Of a stretch of DNA of 64,000 bases, positions 36,864 to 45,821 are shown piece by piece. The stretch's first letter is position 1. Each line of letters opens with the position of its first letter. A model generated the notes under the pieces. It was not told where the DNA came from. It ran no database searches and was given only the letters and a program-made list of their open reading frames with translations. Origin of the DNA: Massilia sp. Mn16-1_5 (GTDB lineage: Bacteria; Pseudomonadota; Gammaproteobacteria; Burkholderiales; Burkholderiaceae_D); the NCBI RefSeq assembly GCF_004798585.1, contig NZ_PPXQ01000006.1:231204-295203 (forward strand). Direction: 5' to 3'. The translations under genes were made by a program, and so were the position numbers.

Positions 36864-38199
36864 AGTAGACGTCGCGCCGGTATCGGCCTTGCGCCGCAAG
36901 TTCGTCCAGCGCCTCGGTTCCCAAGGCGTTCACGAGCGCCTCGTGCACCCCAGTCGCCATGCCCTGCAAACTGCCGCAAACGTAGATGGCGGCCCCACGC
37001 CCGATCCAGGCACGCAGTTCCTCGGCCTGCTCGGCCAGCACGTGCTGCACATAGCGCGGCTCGGCGCCGTCGCGCGAGAAGGCGGTATCGAGGCGGGACA
37101 AACGGCCGGCCTCGACCCAGCGCTCCAGCTCCTCGCGACAGAGGAAATCGACTTGCGCATTGCGCTCGCCGAACACCAGCCAGTTCTCGACTACACCGGC
37201 ATCGATCCGCGCTTTCAGGTGGGCGCGCAGGCCGGCCAGGCCGGTGCCGTTGCCGATCAAGATCAGCGGACGCGTGGCGTTGCCGCCGAGGCGGAAGCGT
37301 GCGTGTTCGCGGATGCGCAGGGCGATGGAATCCAGGCCGGTCGCTTCCTGGCATAGCCAGCCCGAGGCGGCGCCGAGCGTGCCGTCCGCATGCGCTTGTT
37401 GCCGCACCAGCAGTTCGATGCGGCCTTCCCCGGGCACCGAGGCGATCGAGTATTCGCGCGGCTGCTCAGGGTCGCGCGGGGCGCTGACCTGCACCAGGTC
37501 GCCCGCTTCCCAGGCGGGCAGCGCGCCCTCGGCCGGGATCAGGGCGATCCGGTACAGCGGCGCGCCGGCGCTTCCTGCGTTCAGGAGCGTGCGCTCGAGG
37601 ATGCGCCACTGGCCGTAGGCCGGCGCTTCCCAATCGGGCAGGTCGCTGGTGCCGGCCAGGTGGCTGAGCTGGTGCTGCCAGGCGCCGATGGCCTCCGGAT
37701 CGCCCTTGTCGACGTCGATGCGCGCGAACAGGGGCGTGGCGCCGCGCGCGGCGAGCCAGGCGTCGAGCGCGCGGCCGAAGCCGCAGTAGTTGGCGTAGCT
37801 GCTGTCGCCCAGGGCCAGCACGCCGTAGTGCAATTGCGCGAGATCGAGGCCGGCGCCCATGGTCACGCCGGCGAAGCGCGCCGCGGTGTCGGGCGAATCG
37901 CCTTCGCCGTAGGTACTGGCGATGAAGAGGGCGCGCGTGGCGCTGCCGAGGGTAGCGGCGTCGAGATCGGAGATGCAGAGGGCGCGTGCCGACAGGCCGC
38001 CGGTGGCGAGCGTGCTCGCAGTCTGGCGCGCCAGATATTCGGCGTTTCCCGTCTGACTGGCGTAGACGACGAGCCAGTCGGCCTCGCCCGTGGCGGCTTC
38101 GCGCCGGGGTTTGCGCAGCATAGCCGCACACAGCCCGCCCCAGGCGGCGATCAGGGCGATGGCGCTGCCCCAGCGCGCGGGATCGATGGTGAGCATCAT
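36862..38199 (-). CDS. Membrane-anchored flavodoxin / FNR-type reductase (sulfite reductase flavoprotein-like)
   Basis: 445 aa. One N-terminal membrane helix (about 10-28) is followed by a flavodoxin domain with VVYASQTGNAEYLARQ (FMN loop), ASTYGEGDSPD and LALGDSSYANYCGFG, then a ferredoxin-NADP reductase-like domain with REYSIASVP (FAD), LILIGNGTGLAGLRAHL and YVCGSLQGMATGVHEAL (NAD(P)H). It is built like the CysJ/P450 reductase family and would move electrons from NADPH via FAD to FMN. It is last in the Fur-boxed operon and overlaps apbE by 4 bp. Passing electrons to the PepSY membrane protein is inference. Confidence 0.88.
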   Translation of the reverse strand: MMLTIDPARWGSAIALIAAWGGLCAAMLRKPRREAATGEADWLVVYASQTGNAEYLARQTASTLATGGLSARALCISDLDAATLGSATRALFIASTYGEGDSPDTAARFAGVTMGAGLDLAQLHYGVLALGDSSYANYCGFGRALDAWLAARGATPLFARIDVDKGDPEAIGAWQHQLSHLAGTSDLPDWEAPAYGQWRILERTLLNAGSAGAPLYRIALIPAEGALPAWEAGDLVQVSAPRDPEQPREYSIASVPGEGRIELLVRQQAHADGTLGAASGWLCQEATGLDSIALRIREHARFRLGGNATRPLILIGNGTGLAGLRAHLKARIDAGVVENWLVFGERNAQVDFLCREELERWVEAGRLSRLDTAFSRDGAEPRYVQHVLAEQAEELRAWIGRGAAIYVCGSLQGMATGVHEALVNALGTEALDELAAQGRYRRDVY

Positions 38200-39197
38200 T
38201 GCAGCATGGCCTGGTAAGCAGTGGTGGTGTGTTCTGCGAGACCGCCGGCCGTGCGCAGTAGCAGGCGCGCGGCCAGCTGGCGTTCCTCGGCAAGGGCCAG
38301 GCCGGCCTCAGACCCCAGCACGGTGATTGTGGTGGAGAGCGCGTCGGCCGCCATGCAGTGCGGATGCAGCACAGTGCAGGAGGCGATGTCGTTCCCGATC
38401 GGGTAGCCCGTGCGCGGGTCCAGCGTATGCGATATGCGCGCGCCGCCGTGTTCGAAGTAACGGCGGTAGTCGCCCGAGGTGGCAATCGCAAGACCGTGCA
38501 GGGCAGCGACGGTGGCCGGGCTGTCGAGGCCGGGCACGCCTTCCAGCGTCACCCACCAGGGCTGGCCGTCCGGCTTCATGCCGGCGCCGCGCAGCTCGCC
38601 GCCGATCTCGACCAGGTAGTGGCGCACGCCATGCCGTTCCAGGCACCAGGCCAGGCGGTCGACGGCATAGCCTTTCGCCACCGAAGAGAAATCGAGCAGG
38701 GCGCCGCCCGGCTGCAGCAGGCGCCTGCCTTCGCGGTCGAAAAGGGGATCGAGTGCCGCGCGCGCGGCCAGCGTGGCCTGCACGCGCTCCGGCGCCGGCG
38801 CATAAAAGCCCGGCTGGTTGTAGCGCCGTTCGGGACCGAAGCCCCACAGGTTGACCAGGGCGCCGGCGAAGGGATCGTAGGCGCCGCCGCTGCTCGCCGC
38901 CACCTCCAGCGCATAGTCGAGCACCTCGAGGAAACGCGGCGGCAGCGGATGCCAGCTGCCGGCGGGCGCCCGGTTGTAGCGGCCGAGGACGGAATCCGGT
39001 TCCCAGTGGCTCATCTCGCGGACGATATTGTCCAGTTCAAGCTGCATCTGCTGCTGGAGAATGCTGCGCACGCCGGGCGGCTGCAGGAAGTGCGCAGACC
39101 AGCTCGTTCCCATCGTCGCCCCGGCCGCGTCGACGAGGACGCTGCCGGGCGGCGGTGCTGCGGGATCGATGGCGAGGGGAACGAGAACCTGGCGCAA
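38196..39197 (-). CDS. apbE: FAD:protein FMN transferase
   Basis: 333 aa. ApbE attaches FMN through a phosphoester bond to a Ser/Thr of target proteins. Family motifs are intact: GATMGTSWS at the N-terminus, SSVAKGYAVDRL, TSGDYRRYFEHGGARISHTLDPRTGYPI and AADALSTTITVLG (metal site). No lipobox or clear signal peptide is visible, although most ApbE proteins are exported. The longest start is a TTG at 39197 with no convincing SD, 8 bp after the previous stop, so the N-terminus is uncertain. A likely target, with DGVSGAT, is encoded two genes upstream. Confidence 0.9.
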   Translation of the reverse strand: MRQVLVPLAIDPAAPPPGSVLVDAAGATMGTSWSAHFLQPPGVRSILQQQMQLELDNIVREMSHWEPDSVLGRYNRAPAGSWHPLPPRFLEVLDYALEVAASSGGAYDPFAGALVNLWGFGPERRYNQPGFYAPAPERVQATLAARAALDPLFDREGRRLLQPGGALLDFSSVAKGYAVDRLAWCLERHGVRHYLVEIGGELRGAGMKPDGQPWWVTLEGVPGLDSPATVAALHGLAIATSGDYRRYFEHGGARISHTLDPRTGYPIGNDIASCTVLHPHCMAADALSTTITVLGSEAGLALAEERQLAARLLLRTAGGLAEHTTTAYQAMLQ

Positions 39198-39205
39198 AGG
39201 AGGAT

Positions 39206-40033
39206 TTACTCCGGCAGGGCTTCGAGCGTGGCCGTATAGGCGTAGCGTTTGGTTTCGGCGGGGCCGTTGTCCGGACCCGGACCCTTGCCCGGATTCGGCG
39301 GGTAGGCCGCGTTCATCCAGTACATGTTCGCTGCCGGCACTTTAAAGCTGGCTTCGCCTTTCGCGTCGGTGCTCAGGCGGATCTCGTTGGCGACGCCGCG
39401 GTAGCGCACGCCGCCCGGAACCAGGCTGAAAGGCAGGTTCGGCAGCGGCTTGCCGTCGAGGAGGAAGCGCACGCGCATTGTTTCGTTGGCGCGCAGGTCG
39501 TTCGGATGGGTCAGCGGCACCATCTCGAGGCCGACGTTGGTCGGCTTGAGTGCGCCCTCGCTGGTCTTGTTGGCGGAAACGAAGGTCTCGATGCGCTGGT
39601 GGGTGAGCGTCTTGCGCACTTCAGTCGCGCCGGCCGGCACCTGCTTGGCGAAGTCGGCTTCGCTGCCGCGGAAGCGTTTGATTTCGTTGCCGACCTTGTA
39701 GCTGCCCATCACGTTGTTGCTGACCAGGGCGATGCGGTAGGTGCCGTCCTGCGGCAGCGGCAGGTCGATCGAGGAGCGCATCTTGCCCATTACCGCAGCC
39801 GGGGCCGGCGCGGTGCTGCCGTCCGGCGCGGTGACCGTCACGCCTTCCATGCGCAGCGGCATGTGGTCGACGTCGAACAGGCCTTCCGAGACGGCGCCGT
39901 CGATCGTGACCCAGCCCTTGCCTTCGACGATGGTCGAGGTCGGCAGCATCCACGGACGGTGGGCGCTGGCGGCGCCGGCCGTCGCAGCCAGGATCAGGGC
40001 CAGGACGCCATGCTTAACGAACGAATTGTGCAT
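39206..40033 (-). CDS. DUF4198 periplasmic protein
   Basis: 275 aa with a signal peptide (HGVLALILAATAGAASA) followed by HRPWMLP, the characteristic N-terminus of DUF4198. The rest is beta-rich, with Ig/GLUG-like strands (GWVTIDGAVSEGLFDVDHMPLRMEGVTV, DGTYRIALVSNNVMGSYK, ETMRVRFLLDGKPLPNLPFSLVPGG, TDAKGEASFKVPAANMYWM). DUF4198 proteins are common in metal-uptake loci, including nickel and iron, and may bind metal or partner proteins; the exact task is unknown. It is third in the Fur-boxed operon. Confidence 0.88.
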   Translation of the reverse strand: MHNSFVKHGVLALILAATAGAASAHRPWMLPTSTIVEGKGWVTIDGAVSEGLFDVDHMPLRMEGVTVTAPDGSTAPAPAAVMGKMRSSIDLPLPQDGTYRIALVSNNVMGSYKVGNEIKRFRGSEADFAKQVPAGATEVRKTLTHQRIETFVSANKTSEGALKPTNVGLEMVPLTHPNDLRANETMRVRFLLDGKPLPNLPFSLVPGGVRYRGVANEIRLSTDAKGEASFKVPAANMYWMNAAYPPNPGKGPGPDNGPAETKRYAYTATLEALPE

Positions 40034-40044
40034 GATGTTCTTTC

Positions 40045-40557
40045 TTATTGGATGTTGAGGGAGACTGCGCCGAGTTCTTCCTTGCCGTTGGCCGTTGCCG
40101 CGACCTTGCCCTTGGCAGGCAGGGTGAAGGGCACGCGCACCAGTTCGCGTCCGCCCGCTTCGCGCGCCGCTTCCACCACCAGCTTGTAGTCGCCGGCCGG
40201 CAGCTTGTCGATGCCGGTGCGCGCAGGGCCGAAGCTCATCGTGTGGGTGCCGGCGGCGCGGGTCGCACCCGAGACGCCGTCGATCGGCAATTGGGCTTCG
40301 CGGCCGGCTTTTCTCCACCAGGTGCGCATGTCCTTCACCCACTTCTCGCCGGCGTTGTCCTTCTTCTTGACGTCGTAGAGCACAGCCAGGGTCGAGGCGA
40401 CGGCGCCGTCGGCCTTCTCGATCCACATCGCCACGTAGGGCTTGTGGTACTCGGCCACGTTCAGCTGCGGCAGTTCGAACTTCACCGACAGGTCGGCGGC
40501 CACGGCGCCGCCCGAGATCAGCGGCAGAGTCAGGGCGAGCGAGGGAGACAGTTTCAT
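40045..40557 (-). CDS. DUF2271 periplasmic protein, predicted flavinylation target
   Basis: 170 aa with a signal peptide (LSPSLALTLPLISGGAVAA). The domain has KPYVAMWIEKADGAVASTLAVLYD and WWRKAGREAQLP, then D93-G-V-S-G-A-T99, which fits the D-G-x-S/T-G-A-T sequence that ApbE recognises in NqrC/RnfG-type FMN-binding proteins; T99 would carry the FMN. The C-terminal strands (GDYKLVVEAAREAGGRELVRVPFTLP) are usual for DUF2271. With apbE in the same operon, a periplasmic flavoprotein electron carrier is a strong inference. The ATG at 40557 opens the signal peptide. Confidence 0.88.
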   Translation of the reverse strand: MKLSPSLALTLPLISGGAVAADLSVKFELPQLNVAEYHKPYVAMWIEKADGAVASTLAVLYDVKKKDNAGEKWVKDMRTWWRKAGREAQLPIDGVSGATRAAGTHTMSFGPARTGIDKLPAGDYKLVVEAAREAGGRELVRVPFTLPAKGKVAATANGKEELGAVSLNIQ

Positions 40558-40589
40558 GCAATGCCTTCTATATAGTAGAGATGAGCGAA

Positions 40590-41258
40590 TCAATGGACGA
40601 AGAGGAGGGCCAGCACGGCCGGCAGCACGATGCCGAAGCCGATCACGGGCCAGGTCGAGGGCCGGTTGGCGGCGTGGATCTTCATGATCAGGAAACCGGT
40701 GATGCAGAAGACGAGGCAGGCGATGGCGAAGATGTCGATGAACCAGCTCCACACGGGACCGGTATTGCGGCCCTTGTGCATGTCGTTGAGCCAGGAGATG
40801 GCGCCGCGGCTGGTGACTTCGTATTCGGCCTCGCCGTCGAGGTTCACGCGCAGCCAGGCGTCGCCGCCGGGACGGGGCAGGGCGATGTAGGCGTCTTCCT
40901 CGCTCCATTCGACGCTGCGGCCGCGCAGGTCGACCGGGAATGCGCCATTTGCCCATTCGGCCAGCGCGGCCGGGACCGGCGCCTCGCCGTCGACGTGCTG
41001 TTCGGCATAGCTGCGCAGCGCCGGCAGCAGGGCGGCCGGCACGGAGGCCTTGATCCGGGTGACTTCGGGTTTCGATTCGATCTGCGCCGCGTGGTTCAGG
41101 GTGAAGCCGGTGATGCTAAAAAGCAACATTGCGGTCAGGCAGATCGCCGAGCTGATCCAGTGCCACTGATGCAGCGTCTTGAGCCACATCGAACGCCGTG
41201 CGCCGGGCAACGCAGTCGGGGCGGCTTCAATCGAACGCGGCGGGTTCTGGACAGACAT
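40590..41258 (-). CDS. PepSY-associated TM helix protein
   Basis: 222 aa. A short cytoplasmic start is followed by helix 1 (WHWISSAICLTAMLLFSITGFTLNH), a periplasmic PepSY-like segment (about 65-165), helix 2 (WSWFIDIFAIACLVFCITGFLIM) and a third helix at the C-terminus (TWPVIGFGIVLPAVLALLFV). Histidines at the helix ends (LHQWHW, LNH, NDMHKG) could bind haem, as proposed for PepSY membrane reductases. It is first in the five-gene operon with AGGAAG upstream of the ATG at 41258, and would be the membrane conduit between the cytoplasmic reductase and the periplasmic flavoprotein. Confidence 0.88.
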   Translation of the reverse strand: MSVQNPPRSIEAAPTALPGARRSMWLKTLHQWHWISSAICLTAMLLFSITGFTLNHAAQIESKPEVTRIKASVPAALLPALRSYAEQHVDGEAPVPAALAEWANGAFPVDLRGRSVEWSEEDAYIALPRPGGDAWLRVNLDGEAEYEVTSRGAISWLNDMHKGRNTGPVWSWFIDIFAIACLVFCITGFLIMKIHAANRPSTWPVIGFGIVLPAVLALLFVH

Positions 41259-41285
41259 GCAAGCTTCCTGTTGAGTACACAACGC

Positions 41286-41306
41286 AAATGATAACTATTA
41301 TCATTT
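41286..41306. promoter_or_regulatory. Fur box upstream of the PepSY/DUF2271/ApbE operon
   Basis: AAATGATAA-CTA-TTATCATTT is a perfect 9-3-9 palindrome of the Fur type, 28 bp before the PepSY start. It is the cleanest of the three Fur boxes in the window. Confidence 0.92.
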
Positions 41307-41551
41307 AGACGGTCAACAAAATTCAGTCCGGCCCTTATGCATTGCATATGTTGCGTTACAATAGCTCCCGCTGTTGCGGAGCGTCAGAAAAATGCTCAGC
41401 AATATCATGGGACCGAAGAAACTTCAGTCCCATCTGTCCTTCCCCCCACAACTTGATGTAGTAAGTGCGATCCGCTAACCGGTCAGGCCGTGTCGCGGAA
41501 GGTTAGATTAACCCGCCAAACTCGCGAAGCGCGAAGAAAAGGTGAGCAAGA

Positions 41552-44416
41552 ATGAAGCAACAACAATCTGCGAACTCGTACCTGTTCGGCGGTAATGCGC
41601 CGTACGTGGAAGAGTTGTACGAAGCCTACCTGAACAATCCTGGTTCGGTGCCGGACAACTGGCGTGCGTATTTCGACAGCATGCAGAACGTCCCGGCGGT
41701 CGACGGCAGCGCCCGTCCCGACGTGATCCACTCCTCCGTCATCGCCTCGTTCGCCGAGCGCGCCAAGCAGGGCCCGATCCGCACCGTCAGCGCCAGCGCC
41801 GGCGAAGCCGATCCGGAAATGGCACGCAAGCGCGTCGCCGCGACCCAGCTGGTCGCTTCCTACCGCAACCTCGGCTTGCGCTGGGCCAACCTGGACCCGC
41901 TGCAGCGCCAGGAACGTCCCCCCATTCCTGAACTCGACCCGTCCTTCTACGGCTTCACCGACGCCGACCTGGACACCAAGTTCAACATCAGCAACACCTA
42001 TTTCGGCGGCGAGAGCGCATCCCTGCGCGACCTGCTGCAAATGCTGCGTGACACCTACTGCCGCTCGATCGGTGCGGAGTTCATGTACGTCAGCGACCCG
42101 ACCGAAAAGCGCTGGATCCAGGAGCGCCTCGAGTCGATCCGTTCGACCCCGACCTTCTCGGCAGAGAAGAAGCGCCACATCCTCGAGCGCCTGACGGCCG
42201 CCGAAGGCCTGGAACGCTACCTCCACACCAAGTACGTCGGCGCCAAGCGCTTCTCGCTGGAAGGCGGCGAATCCTTCATCGCCTCGATGGACGAAACCAT
42301 CCAGCGCGCCGGTGAAAAGGGCATCCAGGAAATCGTCATCGGCATGGCCCACCGCGGCCGCCTGAACGTCCTGGTCAACACCCTGGGCAAGGCCCCATCG
42401 GAACTGTTCGAGGAATTCGAAGGCAAGCACGCCGACGACCTGCCGTCGGGCGACGTGAAATACCACCAGGGCTTCTCGAGCGACGTCTCGACCCCGGGCG
42501 GCCCGGTCCACCTGTCGCTGGCCTTCAACCCGTCGCACCTGGAAATCGTGAACCCGGTCGTCGAAGGTTCGGTCAAGGCGCGCATGGAACGCCGCGGCGA
42601 CCGCAAGGGCAAGCAAGTGCTGCCGATCCTGGTGCACGGCGACGCCGCGTTCGCCGGCCAGGGCGTGGTCATGGAAACCCTGAACCTGGCGCAGACCCGC
42701 GGCTACGGCACGGGCGGCACGGTTCACATCGTCATCAACAACCAGATCGGCTTCACCACCTCCGACCCGCGCGACGCCCGTTCGACGCTGTACTGCTCGG
42801 ACGTGGTCAAGATGATCGAAGCGCCGGTGCTGCACGTCAATGCGGACGATCCTGAAGCCGTCGTGCTGGCCACGCAGATCGCGATGGACTACCGCGTCGA
42901 GTTCGGCAAGGACATCGTCGTCGACATCATCTGCTACCGCAAACTGGGCCACAACGAGCAGGACACGCCTGCGCTGACCCAGCCGCTGATGTACAAGAAG
43001 ATCGCCAAGCACCCGGGCACCCGCAAGCTGTACGCGGAAAAGCTGGCCACGCAAGGCACGATCGCGGCGGACGAGGGCGACAAGCTGGTCGCCGCCTATC
43101 GCGATGCGATGGACGCCGGCAAGCACACCATCGACCCTGTGCTCACCAACTTCAAGAACCAGTTCGCCGTCGACTGGGCGCCGTTCCTGAACAAGAAGTG
43201 GACCGACGCCGCCGACACCGCCGTGCCGATGGCCGAACTGAAGCGCCTGGCCGAACGCATCACCAAGGTGCCTGAAGGCTTCAAGCCGCACTCGCTGGTC
43301 GAAAAAGTGCTGGCCGACCGCGCCAACATGGGCAAGGGCGAGATGAACCTCGACTGGGGCATGGGCGAACACCTGGCCTACGCTTCGCTGCTGTCCTCGG
43401 GCTATGCGATCCGCCTGTCGGGCCAGGACGCCGGCCGCGGCACCTTCGTGCACCGCCACGCCGTGCTGCACGACCAGAACCGCGAGCGCTGGGACCAGGG
43501 CATCTACCTGCCGTTGGCCAACGTGTCGGAAAACCAGGCACAGTTCACGGTCATCGACTCGGTACTGTCGGAAGAAGCGGTGCTCGGTTTCGAGTACGGT
43601 TACTCGACCGCCGAACCGAACACGCTCACCATCTGGGAAGCCCAGTTCGGCGACTTCGTCAACGGCGCCCAGGTCGTGATCGACCAGTTCATCGCTTCGG
43701 GCGAAGTGAAGTGGGGCCGCGCCTCGGGCCTGGTGATGATGCTCCCGCACGGCTACGAAGGCCAGGGTCCGGAGCACTCGTCGGCACGTATCGAGCGCTT
43801 CCTGCAGCTGTGCGCGGACAACAACATGCAAGTGGTCCAGCCGACCACCGCCGCGCAGATCTTCCACCTGCTGCGCCGCCAGATGGTGCGCCAGTTCCGC
43901 AAGCCGCTGGTGATCTTCACGCCGAAGTCGCTGCTGCGTAACAAGGATGCCGGTTCGCCGCTGACCGACCTGGCCAAGGGCGGTTTCCAAACCGTCATCG
44001 GCGAGACCGACGACAAGATCGACGCGGCCAAGGTCAAGCGCGTGATCGTCTGCTCGGGCAAGGTCTACTACGACCTGGTCGGCGCCCGCAAGACGCGCGG
44101 CGTGAGCGACGTGGCGATCATCCGCATGGAACAGATGTACCCGTTCCCGCACAAGTCGTTCGCCGCCGAACTGAAGAAGTTCAGCAACGCGACCGAAGTG
44201 GTGTGGGCACAGGACGAGCCGCAAAACCAGGGCCCGTGGTTCCAGATCCAGCACAACATTTTCGAAAACATGGACGAAGGTCAGCGCCTGGCATACGCCG
44301 GTCGTCCGGCCTCGGCGGCTCCGGCCGTCGGCTACTCGGACAAGCACGTGGCGCAGCAGAAGGAACTGCTCGACACGGCGTTCTCGAAGCTCAAGGGTTT
44401 CATCCTGACCAAATAA
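41552..44416 (+). CDS. sucA: 2-oxoglutarate dehydrogenase E1 component
   Basis: 954 aa (odhA). It decarboxylates 2-oxoglutarate with thiamine diphosphate and transfers succinyl to lipoyl-E2. Visible are the N-terminal E2-binding segment (NSYLFGGNAPYVEELYEAYLNNPGSVPDNWRAYF), GMAHRGRLNVLVN, HLSLAFNPSHLEIVNPVVEGSVKAR, the TPP motif around HGDAAFAGQGVV...NNQIGFTT, and the C-terminal RHAVLHDQ, LPHGYEGQGPEHSSARIERFLQ. AAAGGTGAG precedes the ATG. A 7-bp hairpin (41407-41433) lies in the leader. It is the first gene of the odh operon. Confidence 0.98.
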   Translation: MKQQQSANSYLFGGNAPYVEELYEAYLNNPGSVPDNWRAYFDSMQNVPAVDGSARPDVIHSSVIASFAERAKQGPIRTVSASAGEADPEMARKRVAATQLVASYRNLGLRWANLDPLQRQERPPIPELDPSFYGFTDADLDTKFNISNTYFGGESASLRDLLQMLRDTYCRSIGAEFMYVSDPTEKRWIQERLESIRSTPTFSAEKKRHILERLTAAEGLERYLHTKYVGAKRFSLEGGESFIASMDETIQRAGEKGIQEIVIGMAHRGRLNVLVNTLGKAPSELFEEFEGKHADDLPSGDVKYHQGFSSDVSTPGGPVHLSLAFNPSHLEIVNPVVEGSVKARMERRGDRKGKQVLPILVHGDAAFAGQGVVMETLNLAQTRGYGTGGTVHIVINNQIGFTTSDPRDARSTLYCSDVVKMIEAPVLHVNADDPEAVVLATQIAMDYRVEFGKDIVVDIICYRKLGHNEQDTPALTQPLMYKKIAKHPGTRKLYAEKLATQGTIAADEGDKLVAAYRDAMDAGKHTIDPVLTNFKNQFAVDWAPFLNKKWTDAADTAVPMAELKRLAERITKVPEGFKPHSLVEKVLADRANMGKGEMNLDWGMGEHLAYASLLSSGYAIRLSGQDAGRGTFVHRHAVLHDQNRERWDQGIYLPLANVSENQAQFTVIDSVLSEEAVLGFEYGYSTAEPNTLTIWEAQFGDFVNGAQVVIDQFIASGEVKWGRASGLVMMLPHGYEGQGPEHSSARIERFLQLCADNNMQVVQPTTAAQIFHLLRRQMVRQFRKPLVIFTPKSLLRNKDAGSPLTDLAKGGFQTVIGETDDKIDAAKVKRVIVCSGKVYYDLVGARKTRGVSDVAIIRMEQMYPFPHKSFAAELKKFSNATEVVWAQDEPQNQGPWFQIQHNIFENMDEGQRLAYAGRPASAAPAVGYSDKHVAQQKELLDTAFSKLKGFILTK

Positions 44417-44423
44417 TCGTCCG

Positions 44424-44459
44424 CGCCCGACCAGCCCATGAGGCCGGCCGGGCGTTTTT
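44424..44459 (+). terminator. Hairpin with T-run between sucA and sucB
   Basis: CGCCCG / CGGGCG outer stem with a partly paired interior, followed by TTTTT. It sits only 8 bp after the sucA stop inside the operon, so it may reduce sucB expression relative to sucA or rely on antitermination. Confidence 0.65.
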
Positions 44460-44492
44460 CGAAGATCACAGAATAATTTAACGGAGTTTTAC

Positions 44493-45755
44493 ATGGCACA
44501 AATCGAAGTCAAGGTCCCGCAACTGTCGGAATCCGTCGCCGAAGCGACCCTGCTGTCCTGGCACAAGAAGGTCGGCGAGCCGGTCGAGCGCGACGAGAAC
44601 ATGATCGACATCGAAACCGACAAGGTCGTCCTTGAACTGCCGGCCCCGGGCGCAGGCGTGATCGTGCAGCTGCTGAAGGCCGACGGCGCGACCGTCGTCG
44701 CCGGCGAAATCATCGCCATCATCGACACCGAAGCCTCGGCCCAGACCAGCCCGCTGGAAGTGAAGGCCGTGCCGTCGGCAGCCCCGAATGCGCCGATCGC
44801 CGCCGCTCCTGCCGCAGCGCCAGCCGCCACCGGCGGCTCGCACTCGGGCGTGGCCATGCCGGCCGCCGCCAAGATCCTGGCCGACGCCAACATGAGCGCC
44901 GCCGGCATCGACGGCTCGGGCCGTGACGGCCGCGTGACCAAGGGCGACGCCCTGGCCGCTGTCGCCAACAAGCCTGCGCAGGCGCCGGCTGCCGCTCCAG
45001 CGGCTGCCAAGCCAGCGCTGCAACAGGTCGCCGCACCGGTCGCGCAACTGGGCGACCGTCCGGAAGAGCGCGTGCCGATGAGCCGCCTGCGCGCCCGTAT
45101 CGCCGAGCGCCTGCTGCAATCGCAGTCGACCAACGCCATCCTGACGACCTTCAACGAAGTCAACATGGCACCGGTCATGGACCTGCGCGCCAAGTACAAG
45201 GACAAGTTCGAGAAAGAGCATGGTGTCAAGCTGGGCTTCATGTCCTTCTTCGTCAAGGCCGCTGTCGCCGCACTGAAGAAGTACCCGATCCTGAACGCCT
45301 CGGTCGACGGTAACGACATCGTCTACCACGGCTACTTCGACATCGGTATCGCCGTCGGTTCGCCGCGCGGCCTGGTGGTGCCGATCCTGCGCAACGCCGA
45401 CCAGATGTCGATCGCCGAGATCGAGAAGAAGATCGGCGAATTCGGCGCCAAGGCGAAGGAAGGCAAGCTGACCCTGGAAGACCTGTCGGGCGGTACCTTC
45501 TCGATCTCGAATGGCGGCACCTTCGGCTCGATGCTGTCGACCCCGATCATCAACCCGCCGCAGTCGGCCATCCTGGGCGTGCACGCAACGAAAGACCGCG
45601 CTGTCGTCGAAAACGGCCAGATCGTCATCCGTCCGATGAACTACCTGGCGATGTCGTACGACCACCGCATCATCGACGGCCGCGAAGCCGTGCTGGGCCT
45701 GGTGGCGATGAAGGACGCGCTGGAAGATCCGGCCCGCCTGCTGCTGGACCTGTAA
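44493..45755 (+). CDS. sucB: Dihydrolipoyllysine succinyltransferase (2-oxoglutarate dehydrogenase E2)
   Basis: 420 aa (odhB). The lipoyl domain (1-77) carries the modified Lys in [10 protein letters not shown]. An Ala/Pro-rich hinge leads to the E1/E3-binding domain ([31 protein letters not shown]), a second Ala/Pro hinge, and the catalytic core with the CoA-site and catalytic signature [15 protein letters not shown]. It takes succinyl from E1 to CoA. The single lipoyl domain is normal for odhB. Confidence 0.98.
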   Translation: MAQIEVKVPQLSESVAEATLLSWHKKVGEPVERDENMIDIETDKVVLELPAPGAGVIVQLLKADGATVVAGEIIAIIDTEASAQTSPLEVKAVPSAAPNAPIAAAPAAAPAATGGSHSGVAMPAAAKILADANMSAAGIDGSGRDGRVTKGDALAAVANKPAQAPAAAPAAAKPALQQVAAPVAQLGDRPEERVPMSRLRARIAERLLQSQSTNAILTTFNEVNMAPVMDLRAKYKDKFEKEHGVKLGFMSFFVKAAVAALKKYPILNASVDGNDIVYHGYFDIGIAVGSPRGLVVPILRNADQMSIAEIEKKIGEFGAKAKEGKLTLEDLSGGTFSISNGGTFGSMLSTPIINPPQSAILGVHATKDRAVVENGQIVIRPMNYLAMSYDHRIIDGREAVLGLVAMKDALEDPARLLLDL

Positions 45756-45821
45756 TTCCATGAAGTAGAGCGGACACGGCGCATGGTATGCGCCTGTTCG
45801 CTCCAACCTGAGGGGAACACC

